From a virus, in IMG/VR virus record IMGVR_UViG_3300031351_000008, positions 1 to 33,267 of that record: 33,267 bases of DNA; one strand, written 5' to 3'. Of this stretch, positions 1-8,426 are shown in pieces. Every line of letters starts with the position of its first letter. Within the stretch, counting starts at the first letter, position 1. Made by a program: the position numbers and the translations under genes. Under the pieces are notes generated by a model. It worked only from the letters and a program-made list of their open reading frames with translations. It was not told where the DNA came from and did not search any database.

Positions 1-873
1 AGAGGCAACGCCAGCACTGACAGAAAGGATATTGAGGGCAAGCCAAAGTCCATTAACTTTCGCATAACTCCACTGGTCTAACATTAAGTTTCCGTCAGTA
101 TCTATATATATATTGTGTTCGTTATTGCCAGCCGAATCTTGAAGATATAACTTTGCACCCTTTACTGTTATGCCACTAGCATTAAGCAGTACTGTGCCAG
201 CACCAGCACTTATATTTCCGCTTGCATCTACCTTGCATTGAATTGTCCCAGTCTTGGTAGCCCTAGTAGTTAAGGCACTATCAGTTCCGTAGATGTTTAT
301 CCCTGTTGCAGAGTCTATTTCTACCCCAGATTCGTCATACCACTCACCGTCAACTACTACGTTGCTAGTTAGTTTAAGATGCCCTGCTGATAAATCCGTA
401 AGAGCAACCTTGCCATAACCATTGCCATCATCTATGGAACTTAAATCACCGAAGCAAGCTCCTAACAAAACGTGCCCGTCAGTAATGTCTATGGTACGGA
501 CTTTCCCATAAGTGCCATTATCTATATCATCTAAGTTGCCATCAGCCCCACTAAGAGTTATCCGATTAGCAGTTAACTGGCCTATTTCAACCTTACCATA
601 AGTCCCCCCATCAGTTATATCGTCTAAATCACCTCCACAATCCCCCAGGTCTGGCGGAGCGTAGTTGTAAATCATTTCAGACTTATCGTGGTGATGGCAA
701 TAGATTAAGGCATCCACGCTTGTTACTAAAGTAGTAAAGGTAACATCACCGTTTGAATCGGTATATTGCACATCAATATACGCTTTAGTATCGGCTCTAT
801 AAGCCTCACACCTGGCGTCTGAATAGGCTCTGCCCTTATCGTCTGCGAAATGGAATGATTCAGTTCTTGCCAT
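1..873 (-). CDS. Tail fibre or tail-tip structural protein (C-terminus outside window)
   Basis: An ATG at 873 opens a frame of 291 codons that runs off the left edge without a stop. The visible part holds three degenerate repeats starting near residues 81, 112 and 142 (GDLDDI, GNLDDI and GDLSSI, each followed by GxYGKV). After them comes a Gly/Ser/Ala-rich, beta-prone region typical of phage fibres (DASGNISAGAG, NIYIDTDGNLML). The repeat style matches host-contact fibres and tail-tip proteins, which bind the cell surface. The ATG abuts the TAA of the upstream gene, so it is the end of the tail operon seen here. The structural role is fairly safe; the exact part of the particle is not known. 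Confidence 0.75.
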   Translation of the reverse strand, partial: MARTESFHFADDKGRAYSDARCEAYRADTKAYIDVQYTDSNGDVTFTTLVTSVDALIYCHHHDKSEMIYNYAPPDLGDCGGDLDDITDGGTYGKVEIGQLTANRITLSGADGNLDDIDNGTYGKVRTIDITDGHVLLGACFGDLSSIDDGNGYGKVALTDLSAGHLKLTSNVVVDGEWYDESGVEIDSATGINIYGTDSALTTRATKTGTIQCKVDASGNISAGAGTVLLNASGITVKGAKLYLQDSAGNNEHNIYIDTDGNLMLDQWSYAKVNGLWLALNILSVSAGVAS

Positions 874-1224
874 TTAACGTGGTATCTCCTCGCCTTGTAA
901 AGCTAACCTGAGCACATAATCTACTTCGTCTGCTGTTTTATCTACCAATACATCCTCCCAGATGTCGATTACCTGATAACCAAGCTCATCTAGCTTTTCT
1001 TTTCTCATCTCATCAGCGGCTTGGGGGATGATTCCAGTGTGAAAGTAAACTCCTTGAACTCTAATGGCTATCATAAGCTCATCTAAGAGGAAGTCCACAT
1101 AAGTCCCCCCTTCTTCTATTCTCCCCCCAAAGAAAGGGACTTCTCTGCGAAAAGGAATGTTCCACTTTACAAGCCAGTTGTTTACAACCTTCTCTGGCGC
1201 ACTTAATAGTTCGTACTCACTCAT
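874..1224 (-). CDS. Vsr/DUF559-like (PD-(D/E)XK fold) protein, possibly without nuclease activity
   Basis: 116 residues from the ATG at 1224, which overlaps the upstream stop as ATGA and has AGGAAG about ten bases before it; a longer frame to 1290 lacks these signals. The layout is that of very-short-patch-repair and DUF559-type endonuclease folds: a hydrophobic strand after GGTYVDF, then AIRVQGVYFH, a Lys-rich helix (MRKEKLDELGY) and VIDIWED. Relatives normally carry an acidic motif (I-E-V-D-G) where this protein has I-R-V-Q-G, so the usual catalytic carboxylates are not obvious. It lies between two tail genes, so it may be a passenger nuclease relic or a structural re-use of the fold. Fold assignment is by eye. 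Confidence 0.55.
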   Translation of the reverse strand: MSEYELLSAPEKVVNNWLVKWNIPFRREVPFFGGRIEEGGTYVDFLLDELMIAIRVQGVYFHTGIIPQAADEMRKEKLDELGYQVIDIWEDVLVDKTADEVDYVLRLALQGEEIPR

Positions 1225-3188
1225 CCTGTGAAAACTTCCTGCACGGTTACGTTTACCTGCCCCGTCTTTCTGTTCCAAAACTTTCCCCATGTGACTTGCT
1301 GTGGCACGGTAGTAACTACTACCTTATATGATGTCCCTTGCCCTGCATCACCCGAAGGATAGAAGGTCAATAAGGTATTCGTGTTCGCTGCTGTCTGTAG
1401 ATTAGTAAAGGCATCCTCCATTTCGTTCCCTCTAGCAGTTACTGTAAATGTCCATGACTTAATCCTAGTGGGTCGTGCCATCCAAGTAAACATTAAGGAT
1501 TCCAGTTTAGGGGTTTCTGTTGCACTATCGGTAGTCATTTCTACCCCGAACTTAATGCGGTAGAACTGTGTGCCGATACGATGATAGAGTATATAAGTCT
1601 CGGTATCAGCCATTATGTTGTCAAGTAATGTCAATTCTCCTGAGTCAACATAGGCTAATACTGTGGTATAAGTGCCATCCGTAGTATTCCAAACTGTAGC
1701 CCCAACATCACTGGCTGCAAACCCGCCATCTGCATCATGTAATTTGTAGGCTTCCGTAGCGTCTGCTGTTCCTGTTTTCCTTGTACCACCGAATTGGTAT
1801 ACCGTAGGTAAGGGAGAGCTGGTAAAGTTCCCCATTGACACCCATCCGTTACCATCAAAGATGTCGTAATAGAGAGTTACATATCTGGCAGCCGTGCAAT
1901 TCTCTGTCAAAGGTTGGCATCTTAGAGCTACTTTAGGAATCACTGCTAAGGGTCTGAATATAGGGAGAGTGCATTTCCCACCTGTTGTAGCGTATGTATA
2001 GCCAGAAATCTCCATCGGGTTAGCATTGAAGTCAGGGAAGTCGCAGTATTTTATGCCCGTATCTTCACCCCACCATAATCTACCCCTAGCGTACATTGAG
2101 GATGGCGAAATATGAACACACCTTATTTCCTTATTTATCGCCGATGTAGTGTAGATTTGATGGTTGCCACCTAAAGTTCCGTGCCTCTTAAAGATTGAAG
2201 ATTTGTTAGCTGAACCACCATTGACGCAGTAAACCAGCCAATCCGCACTACCATCTATGTCATAAATAACACCCTGATACCCTGAAGGTAATCCGTCATC
2301 TTGGTCTGGCCCAACATCGGTTGTTAGAGAGGAAGTAACTTTCTTAATCCCTGGGCCTGTTGATACCCACACATAAGAGTTCCAGTACATACCAGCATGA
2401 CCAGCATAAGTATATGGGGGGAAGGAAATTTCCTGTTTATAGATTTGCTTTGTCCAGAAGTCTAAGGCAAACAATCCTTCATTGGTATGAACATATAAAA
2501 CAGGCTCACCTGTCGTTAATAACTTCCCTTGAAACATTCCATAGACAGTTCCTAAATAGCCTGAGAATTGCTTTGTGCTAACTGTTCCGTCTATGTCCCC
2601 ATAGGGTGAGAAATATAAAGTGTTTCCTGTAAGCCCACAGAGTCTATGGTCTATCACCGCCAGATGCCCCATCATGGTAGGCATCTCAGTCCATGTAGTC
2701 CCATCTGTGGATTTATATGATGTAGTTGCTGAGGATATTACTGCATAAGTAGCGGTCTCGTCCGTTACCACGCAATGCGAAATTGGGTCGTTTAATCCTG
2801 TCTGTTTAGAATCCCACTCACTCGTTCCAGTATTCCACTTGGCGATTAAATTATCCCCGTAAGCATAGGTAGAACCGAGAAAATCGAATATGTCAACACA
2901 GGCTTTATTAAAAGTGCCAGCAGTAGTTACCTTCGGCCCCATGATTAAACACTTCTCGATTGAAGTATTAACCCCTTCACTCCACCATAGCCTAGCGACT
3001 TCCCCGCCTAACTCAGACTCTAGTCCTACTCCGCCACGGAAGTCATGCCATTCTTTTAAACTCCCCTGTGAGACATCGGAATAAACAGGTTCACCCTGAG
3101 ACAATTTAGCTGTCCAGGGATTGACGTAAGACTCCCTGATGTCGCCTACGATGTCGTAATACTTAGAATTGAGTATTACTTGGTTCAC
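1221..3188 (-). CDS. Large phage tail structural protein (beta-rich, propeller-like)
   Basis: 655 residues starting with GTG at 3188, which overlaps the upstream stop as GTGA; the stop overlaps the next gene as ATGA. The middle has many short strand-and-turn units with Trp/Tyr and Asp-Gly (DGTTWTEMP, DIDGSADWLVY, RLWWGEDTGIKYC), as in beta-propellers or other repeated sheet folds. The last 130 residues (KSWTFTVTARGNEMEDAF onward) look like a separate compact beta domain. There are no transmembrane segments and no signal peptide. The position among tail genes argues for a virion part near the tail tip. No family is recognised with confidence. Confidence 0.7.
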   Translation of the reverse strand: MNQVILNSKYYDIVGDIRESYVNPWTAKLSQGEPVYSDVSQGSLKEWHDFRGGVGLESELGGEVARLWWSEGVNTSIEKCLIMGPKVTTAGTFNKACVDIFDFLGSTYAYGDNLIAKWNTGTSEWDSKQTGLNDPISHCVVTDETATYAVISSATTSYKSTDGTTWTEMPTMMGHLAVIDHRLCGLTGNTLYFSPYGDIDGTVSTKQFSGYLGTVYGMFQGKLLTTGEPVLYVHTNEGLFALDFWTKQIYKQEISFPPYTYAGHAGMYWNSYVWVSTGPGIKKVTSSLTTDVGPDQDDGLPSGYQGVIYDIDGSADWLVYCVNGGSANKSSIFKRHGTLGGNHQIYTTSAINKEIRCVHISPSSMYARGRLWWGEDTGIKYCDFPDFNANPMEISGYTYATTGGKCTLPIFRPLAVIPKVALRCQPLTENCTAARYVTLYYDIFDGNGWVSMGNFTSSPLPTVYQFGGTRKTGTADATEAYKLHDADGGFAASDVGATVWNTTDGTYTTVLAYVDSGELTLLDNIMADTETYILYHRIGTQFYRIKFGVEMTTDSATETPKLESLMFTWMARPTRIKSWTFTVTARGNEMEDAFTNLQTAANTNTLLTFYPSGDAGQGTSYKVVVTTVPQQVTWGKFWNRKTGQVNVTVQEVFTG

Positions 3189-4264
3189 TCAATCACCGCC
3201 TTAGCTGCTGGGTCAATTGCCGATATAATCGGAGTCCTTGAAGCATTTATCGCACCCGCTAAGATAGCTTCTTTGCCAGCGTTGATTAGCTTATCGTGTG
3301 GTAGATGAGCTATCGCTGCCTTTACGAACCATTCAGGGTTAATGTAAATATAGTCAGTATCAGCACTTACTTTAGCCTGAGAAGCCTGTCCTTCCCAGCG
3401 TAATCTTAAATCGCCATAGATTTTTACTTGGTCTTTGTCTAACTTTAAGGTATGTGGTGAGGTTCCTGTTCTTAAAATGCTCCAATCTCTGTGGTCTAAA
3501 GGATAGGTGAAAGTCCCCTTGCCTACTGTTTCAGTGGCTACGGCGGTTATAGTTGAACAGGTCTCCCCGCTTGTTTGTCCAGTAGCAGTTTCCCCTACTG
3601 CAAAAGTTCCATCCACATCTCGGACTAGAATATAAGTCGCACCTGAATAAGATACTATTCCCGTAGCACTAGAGGAATCGCCCACTACCTGCTCCCCTAG
3701 AGTAAAAGTATCTGATACCGTGCCTGTAAGTTTCTTGCCACCCGTATAGTCTTCTATCGTTATCCTGTGGATATACATGAAATTAGTGGGTATATTGTAT
3801 TCCCAGGTGTAGATAGTCTCATCGTCATTGGTCGTGCCTTCTACTAAAGTCGTTGAAGTCTCGTCTACCAATCCGAATAAATATCTTCTTGCTAATCCCT
3901 CGATTACCATGTTGATAGCGTTCAAATACTCGTTGGAGTAACATACATTGTGCAGTTCTAATCGAGAAGTGTTATCAAAATCTGCTGCTGCTGCGGGTGA
4001 TAGCGTTAACTTATCAGTGGTAGCCCAGTCTGTAACTAACTGAGACGTGCCGATATTCGTTCCTGCGTAACAGTAGGACTCATACCAATTAAGGTTGAAA
4101 AAGTCGTTCTCTTTACTGAAGAATTGAGGCGGTGACGTGCTACTTAAAACCGCACACGTTGTTGAGTTATCACCGTCGGTCATAACTACACCGAGAACTA
4201 AGTCTCCTATCTCTGAAGCCATCCATTGCCGTACTTGACTTAATGAATTCCTATATGTAGCCAT
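3185..4264 (-). CDS. Phage structural protein, probably tail or head-tail connector
   Basis: 359 residues from the ATG at 4264, with TAAGGAG just upstream. The N-terminal third is helical and aromatic (QVRQWMASEIGDLVLGVV, NAINMVIEGLARRYLFG). The centre has two copies of a short beta module seen in many virion proteins (GEQVVGDSSSATGIVSY and GETATGQTSGETCSTI). The C-terminal part has YIYINPEWFVKAAIAHLP followed by an Ala-rich helix. It sits in an overlapping gene row with the large tail protein downstream (GTGA), so the two are probably made in step. Structural role inferred from position and composition; exact part unknown. Confidence 0.65.
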   Translation of the reverse strand: MATYRNSLSQVRQWMASEIGDLVLGVVMTDGDNSTTCAVLSSTSPPQFFSKENDFFNLNWYESYCYAGTNIGTSQLVTDWATTDKLTLSPAAAADFDNTSRLELHNVCYSNEYLNAINMVIEGLARRYLFGLVDETSTTLVEGTTNDDETIYTWEYNIPTNFMYIHRITIEDYTGGKKLTGTVSDTFTLGEQVVGDSSSATGIVSYSGATYILVRDVDGTFAVGETATGQTSGETCSTITAVATETVGKGTFTYPLDHRDWSILRTGTSPHTLKLDKDQVKIYGDLRLRWEGQASQAKVSADTDYIYINPEWFVKAAIAHLPHDKLINAGKEAILAGAINASRTPIISAIDPAAKAVIE

Positions 4265-4295
4265 AGTTTCTCCTTAGTTCCTTTGATATGTCCAT
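4251..4295 (-). CDS. Possible 14-residue leader peptide
   Basis: ATG at 4295 is preceded by AAGGAGATAT at ideal spacing and reads 14 codons to a TAG inside the start of the next gene, whose own ribosome site (TAAGGAG) lies within this frame. It could be a coupled leader peptide or simply a by-product of two neighbouring Shine-Dalgarno sequences. Confidence 0.25.
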   Translation of the reverse strand: MDISKELRRNYGYI

Positions 4296-4305
4296 ATATC
4301 TCCTT

Positions 4306-4863
4306 CTAGAGCATCTTAAGAAACGAACCTCTGCGATGATTTTCTCCTGTTGCCTCCGTATAATAAATAGTCATTCGAACACAGTCCACATAAGCAATAA
4401 AAGTACCCCAGGCACTGCGGGCTGATAGCACAACTCCAAAATCAACACCCTTAACCATAGCTGCCGTAGGAGAGGCATTCCACTTATCACTAGCCCCTCC
4501 ATAAGACTTAAAAGTATCACTTGTCGGCCAGTTCAAAGAAACGTTAGCTTTATTATCACCAACCAATGCACCAGAGGCATCGAGTAATTGAACTCGATAA
4601 TCCCAACAAACATAACCCGGAGTGTTTATCTTCTTCTCTATCTCGACAAGAATACCATCAATAGTAGCTCCATCTGGTATAGCAGAGAAGTCAAATCCTT
4701 GTGCCTTCAACCTATAGGAATACTGCCCCAAACCTAAGGTTACTGTGGCATATTGATTGTCGCTTGCTCCAATGTTTGCTGGATTAGCCCAATTTACATC
4801 ATCTTCGGGATTGACAGACTGAGTGGTTTTTGTTGCGGGATACTTAATACCTGTATCAGCCAT
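4306..4863 (-). CDS. Phage virion-associated protein, jelly-roll-like
   Basis: 185 residues. It opens with a short lead (MADTGIKYPATKTTQS), then WANPANIGASDNQYATV and FDFSAIPDGATIDGILVEIE, a pattern known from uncharacterised virion proteins with a beta-sandwich: an Asp/Asn loop, then a GI-x-V-x-I strand. The final strand VRMTIYYTE closes the sheet, leaving a basic tail. The start follows the tail-fibre gene stop by a few bases with GAGGAAG upstream. It may be a decoration or carbohydrate-binding module of the tail. Function is inferred from context only. Confidence 0.6.
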   Translation of the reverse strand: MADTGIKYPATKTTQSVNPEDDVNWANPANIGASDNQYATVTLGLGQYSYRLKAQGFDFSAIPDGATIDGILVEIEKKINTPGYVCWDYRVQLLDASGALVGDNKANVSLNWPTSDTFKSYGGASDKWNASPTAAMVKGVDFGVVLSARSAWGTFIAYVDCVRMTIYYTEATGENHRRGSFLKML

Positions 4864-4867
4864 CTTA

Positions 4868-6454
4868 CTACGCTTCCTCGTTAATTGCTACTAAATCCCA
4901 TTTAGAATCAGTAGAGTTATATATAAATCCTAAATATATTGTTTTGCTTATTATTGTTGTAGTAGGCAAGGCAAACTCCATTGCTCTGTAAATAGCGTTC
5001 CATGCCAAAGCTCTTGCCGTGCCATTGTCTTTGATTCTGATTATCAATTTATTACTATTTGCGGGTGTTCCCGAAGGTGCCGCAAATGTAGCGCCTGCTG
5101 CTAATGCCGTTACCGTAAAGAAATTTCTCAGACTTCCGCCTGTCGGGGTAGGAGTAGCAGACGATGCGACAGTGGTTATTTCCTCCATAACATTAGAGGT
5201 AGCGATGAGAGTTTTGGTTGTAAGCACCTGCGAATCGCTTGTTCCAACTATTGTTCCTGTAACTCCATGCACTCCTGTAGTGGCAGCGTCATGGTCAAAA
5301 GCCCACTCTGAGGTAGGTGCTTTATGTGCTTCATCTTCTGTAGGGGGATTCTCTAAGTAAGCGTCTATGTCCGATATTCCAGCATCAGCCCAAGCAAGAG
5401 CAGTTTCGCTATCATCCCACATTAAATACTTATCAGCCCCAGGGTCGGCAGGGAATACGGCATCAGCACCGCCTACTGCATGAGAGGCAGTATGAGCTTT
5501 AGGAGCATTGTCTGCTGTTACATCTGCTCCTGCTTCTATCCCTGCTAATTTGTCATGGTCTGCCGATAATTCTGCATCCGTATTAGTAGCATCAACTGGT
5601 AATCCGTTGGCATCTGCTTTTAAGATTTGCCCTTCTGTTGCTGCTGAAGTGTGGTCATCTGTGGAGATAATACTATGCTGCTGGTTATGATGAGCGTCAG
5701 CATCAACAGCATGACCTGCTATATCTACACCATCTACTGTGCCAGTAACTACTATGTTTCCTGCAATTCCTAAACCTTTAGAGAAGGCGAAGTTATCTTC
5801 ACTTTCATCCCAAAAAACAGTAGGGAGATCAGTTACTCCTACTTGAAATAGGTAAATATCATCATCTGATGAGGGTTTAACATAAAATCCATTTGCCTGA
5901 AATCGCATATAACCATCACAATCAGAATTAAATACTATAAAGCATGGGTCTGCGTATCCGTTAAACATACCTAAATCTGCATTAAGGATACTCTGATTCC
6001 CAATTACAAAAACAGGAACATCAACTGCACCACCATTGGGAAGTGCAAGAATTAAAGCATTAGCATTTGCATCTGCTGTCTCCCAGCCTAGAGAAGCTAC
6101 TCCACCAAATCTAAAGAAAACATCATCTCCAATATCTATAGAGCCTGCAAGGGCTATACTCCCGTCTGCTTGAAGTAAGTCTGTTCCTTCTACCGCTAAT
6201 ACTCCAGCAGCACTTCTAGTAAGGGTGGTGTCTGAGGCGTGTCCTAGTTCTATCCCTGCATACTGGGGAATATCATCTGTATCAATGCTTAGTAATCCCC
6301 GTATCGTGGCGGGCGTAGCTCTAATCCAATAAGTTCCATTGAAGTAGAGCATATCGTTGGCTGTTTGCCCGTCTGCTTCGTGCGTATCAGTAGCTTCCCA
6401 TTCAGTTTTCGATAATTCAGTCCCTACATCAGTATGCTTAAATTCATTCGACAC
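4868..6454 (-). CDS. Tail fibre protein
   Basis: 528 residues from the ATG at 6454, which lies inside the last codons of the octapeptide-repeat gene. The N-terminus (NEFKHTDVGTELSKTEWEA, then NDMLYFNGTYWIRA) is a form common at the head of phage fibres. The middle is rich in Asp, His and Ala with DAHHNQQHSIISTDDHTSA and LSADHDKLAGIEAGAD, which are fibre-shaft motifs. The C-terminal region (TKTLIATSNVMEEITTVAS) ends in a compact beta domain (LIIRIKDNGTARALAWN). Such proteins form trimers and bind host surface sugars or proteins. Role fairly clear; receptor unknown. Confidence 0.75.
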   Translation of the reverse strand: MSNEFKHTDVGTELSKTEWEATDTHEADGQTANDMLYFNGTYWIRATPATIRGLLSIDTDDIPQYAGIELGHASDTTLTRSAAGVLAVEGTDLLQADGSIALAGSIDIGDDVFFRFGGVASLGWETADANANALILALPNGGAVDVPVFVIGNQSILNADLGMFNGYADPCFIVFNSDCDGYMRFQANGFYVKPSSDDDIYLFQVGVTDLPTVFWDESEDNFAFSKGLGIAGNIVVTGTVDGVDIAGHAVDADAHHNQQHSIISTDDHTSAATEGQILKADANGLPVDATNTDAELSADHDKLAGIEAGADVTADNAPKAHTASHAVGGADAVFPADPGADKYLMWDDSETALAWADAGISDIDAYLENPPTEDEAHKAPTSEWAFDHDAATTGVHGVTGTIVGTSDSQVLTTKTLIATSNVMEEITTVASSATPTPTGGSLRNFFTVTALAAGATFAAPSGTPANSNKLIIRIKDNGTARALAWNAIYRAMEFALPTTTIISKTIYLGFIYNSTDSKWDLVAINEEA

Positions 6455-6797
6455 TTGTTATAGTTCTCCCTGAAGATGACTGTGCTGTTCTTCCTACACT
6501 GTCTGTCAAAGTTCTCCCTGTATCAGAGGCGAGAGTTCTTCCTGAAGTTGATTGCAGAGTCCTTCCAGAACCATCCACTAAATCCCGTCCAGCCGTAGTT
6601 GTTGTTGTCCTGCCGTCAGACGATTGGGTAGTCCGCCCTGAGCTATCGCCTAGAGTCCTACCATCACTAGATACAGACGTTCTGCCACTAGTTGTTTGAA
6701 CTGTTTTCATTCCCTGTCCTGTATAAAACATAAACGGGAAAGTGTAGGGAAAGGACTCAGCTAAATCCGTTGCAATGCTACTTATTCGGCGTGTCAT
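6444..6797 (-). CDS. Octapeptide-repeat (x-GRT) phage structural protein
   Basis: 117 residues. The first 30 (MTRRISSIATDLAESF) look like a small folded or anchoring part. From about residue 35 to the end there are ten units with strict 8-residue spacing, each centred on Gly-Arg-Thr (one is Gly-Arg-Asp) with Ser/Thr/Asp between, e.g. SGRTLQST. So regular a period suggests a beta-solenoid or fibrous stalk. The start overlaps the end of the upstream coiled-coil gene and the stop overlaps the next fibre gene, so it is part of the tail-fibre transcription unit. It may be a fibre shaft or adaptor. The repeats are seen directly; the function is inference. Confidence 0.65.
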   Translation of the reverse strand: MTRRISSIATDLAESFPYTFPFMFYTGQGMKTVQTTSGRTSVSSDGRTLGDSSGRTTQSSDGRTTTTTAGRDLVDGSGRTLQSTSGRTLASDTGRTLTDSVGRTAQSSSGRTITSVE

Positions 6798-6939
6798 TCT
6801 TTTTAGGCTTTAATTCCTCAATCTGCTTTTGAAGCCTTGCGTTTTCTGCTTTTAACGATTCTCTTTCTTCTTCTAATAGACTGGTTCTTAGATAGGTCGC
6901 TCCGAGAAGTTGCAGTATCTTGTCTATTGATGTGTTCAT
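6778..6939 (-). CDS. Small coiled-coil protein
   Basis: 53 residues from the ATG at 6939, which has AAGGAGG three bases upstream; an in-frame TTG at 6966 is less likely. Residues 17-46 form a clear heptad coiled coil (LLEEERESLKAENARLQKQI) with a charged tail. Its first 122 bases overlap the end of the upstream gene in another frame, and its end overlaps the next gene by 20 bases. Small coiled-coil proteins in tail-fibre operons are often fibre chaperones or trimerisation partners, but nothing here proves that. Confidence 0.6.
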   Translation of the reverse strand: MNTSIDKILQLLGATYLRTSLLEEERESLKAENARLQKQIEELKPKKNDTPNK

Positions 6940-7297
6940 ACGCCTCCTTATGATTTGTAAGTTCAATCAACCTGACCAATTTCTTGAAATCTTTAATTGT
7001 CTCCTTGCTATCTTCTATCACTTCTTCTAGTTCCCACTTCCTGTCTATGTAACTCCAGCCATACCAATAATATCCCAATGGCTTCCATATAGTCCTTGAA
7101 CGCTCAGAGCCATCCCTATTCCTAGAACACGTTAATCCGCCATGACATTTTAGGGGTATCTCATTATGATTAAATCCAGCTAAGGGATGCTTATTATCTA
7201 TTCCTAGATAGGCACATAAGCCAAATCTGCCCTGTATTATGATGAATCCAATATCATCCTCTTCCCATTCATAGAGTGTTGTGCCTATTCTTACCAT
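6818..7297 (-). CDS. Conserved phage protein of HGGLT...W-x-G type, unknown function
   Basis: 159 residues from the ATG at 7297. A GTG at 7324, nearer to an AGGG sequence, is an alternative, and the frame stays open further upstream to 7378. The core has NKHPLAGFNHNEIPLKCHGG followed by YYWYGWSYIDRKW, a signature I recognise from uncharacterised phage proteins (HP-x-AG, then HGGLT, then WWxGFD), here with Cys-His-Gly-Gly and YYWYGW. The last 40 residues are Arg/Lys/Ser-rich, probably because this stretch also encodes the coiled-coil gene in another frame. Function unknown. Confidence 0.6.
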   Translation of the reverse strand: MVRIGTTLYEWEEDDIGFIIIQGRFGLCAYLGIDNKHPLAGFNHNEIPLKCHGGLTCSRNRDGSERSRTIWKPLGYYWYGWSYIDRKWELEEVIEDSKETIKDFKKLVRLIELTNHKEAYEHINRQDTATSRSDLSKNQSIRRRKRIVKSRKRKASKAD

Positions 7298-7335
7298 GTT
7301 TTTAGAGGGGTGATTAAGGCTCACCCCCCAAAGCC

Positions 7336-7683
7336 CTAGACTTCGGAAAGTCCCAACTCTACCGTCAAATCCCTGCAAGTATCCTGACTATAAATCTGGT
7401 CAATGTCCAGAGTTACAATCGAGTGCTCTCGCATAGGGACTCTAGGTATAGTCGTCCACTTCTTTTTAGTCTGTTTTTCGGTCAAAGCTGGCCTGTCCTC
7501 GAAGATACTCGTTCCGTCATCGTTGATGTCTATAATCATTGAGGTAGAACCTTCACCTGCTAGTCGGCACGTTATATGCACCCATTCGGGATAATAATCG
7601 GCATCGAGGTAATAAGTCCCCCCAACTTCCGTTTTGGAACGGGATATGTTCCCATCTATATACCAACGTAAAACCTTGTCCAT
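7336..7683 (-). CDS. Hypothetical phage structural protein
   Basis: 115 residues starting with ATG at 7683, with AAGGGGG six bases upstream. The sequence is beta-rich and acidic with strands such as VHITCRLAG and STSMIIDINDDG, then HSIVTLDIDQI and DLTVELGL at the end, as in small sandwich domains of head or tail proteins. No signal peptide or membrane segment. It sits between a decoration-type protein and the HGGLT-type protein in the late operon. Role unknown. Confidence 0.55.
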   Translation of the reverse strand: MDKVLRWYIDGNISRSKTEVGGTYYLDADYYPEWVHITCRLAGEGSTSMIIDINDDGTSIFEDRPALTEKQTKKKWTTIPRVPMREHSIVTLDIDQIYSQDTCRDLTVELGLSEV

Positions 7684-7711
7684 ACTACACCCCCTTAGAG
7701 GTCGTCAGTTT

Positions 7712-8362
7712 TTAGCGGATGTCGTCTGCTGTTAGTTCAGCCCACACGATATACGGAACCCAAGTTGAGTCCGTAGAAGCGGTGAAAGGGCTGAGGAACA
7801 TGGCTGCACCAGCCGATAGTAACCATGCTTCAGGCAGCAAGTTCAACTCAAAGCAGTTTTCCTTGTTTGCCATCGGCGCACCAGTCGTCAGCAAAGCATC
7901 AACCGTTGTTATCTGTATCATGGTGATGTAATCTGCATTGGTCAATGCCGTAGACGTGACTGTGTGCAAGGCTTCAGATTGTGGCGTAGTTACTATGTTG
8001 CTGTTGTGGTTGATTGTCGTCAACGCTGTTCCAGATGTTACCATTGTAGTAGCACACTGGGCGGCAGCTTTGGTTATCTCAACCTGAGCATAGGTAGCTG
8101 CTCCACCGTCTCCCGTCATGCTCATTCTTACGAATATAGGCAGAACATAAACGGCAGCACTTGTGGGAGCTATGAGTGCGAAAGTGTGTGCCAGGTCATT
8201 GTAGGCAGCCTCGGAATCTATGGCTGTATCCTCTGGCCCCAAACCAGCACTAAACACCTTGCCTTCCATTGCCCATCTGAGTATGCTGGGAGCTACAACC
8301 AAGTCTCGGTTTCTTGTTACTCTACCAGCGTGTGCAACCGCATTGTTGTCAGTAAAATCCAT
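7712..8362 (-). CDS. Phage virion protein, possible head decoration
   Basis: 216 residues, ATG at 8362 with GGAGGAAG eight bases upstream. Composition is Ala/Thr-rich with few charges; segments such as FALIAPTSAAVYVLPIFVRM and WVPYIVWAELT look like sheet-forming virion proteins. It lies just downstream of the coat and LamG-like genes, where minor head or decoration proteins are found. No catalytic motif. Assignment rests on composition and context. Confidence 0.55.
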   Translation of the reverse strand: MDFTDNNAVAHAGRVTRNRDLVVAPSILRWAMEGKVFSAGLGPEDTAIDSEAAYNDLAHTFALIAPTSAAVYVLPIFVRMSMTGDGGAATYAQVEITKAAAQCATTMVTSGTALTTINHNSNIVTTPQSEALHTVTSTALTNADYITMIQITTVDALLTTGAPMANKENCFELNLLPEAWLLSAGAAMFLSPFTASTDSTWVPYIVWAELTADDIR

Positions 8363-8426
8363 TATAACTTCCTCCTCTTCGTTATAAATTAGTTAGACGC
8401 ATAATCGACCTTAGCGTTTTGAGAAA

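Noticed and set aside
5019-5360. Rightward open frame of 113 codons opposite the tail fibre gene
   Set aside because: Antisense shadow of a well-supported fibre gene; no ribosome site or promoter.
6444-6797. Octapeptide repeat as a target of a diversity-generating retroelement
   Set aside because: No reverse transcriptase and no matching template repeat are visible in the window.
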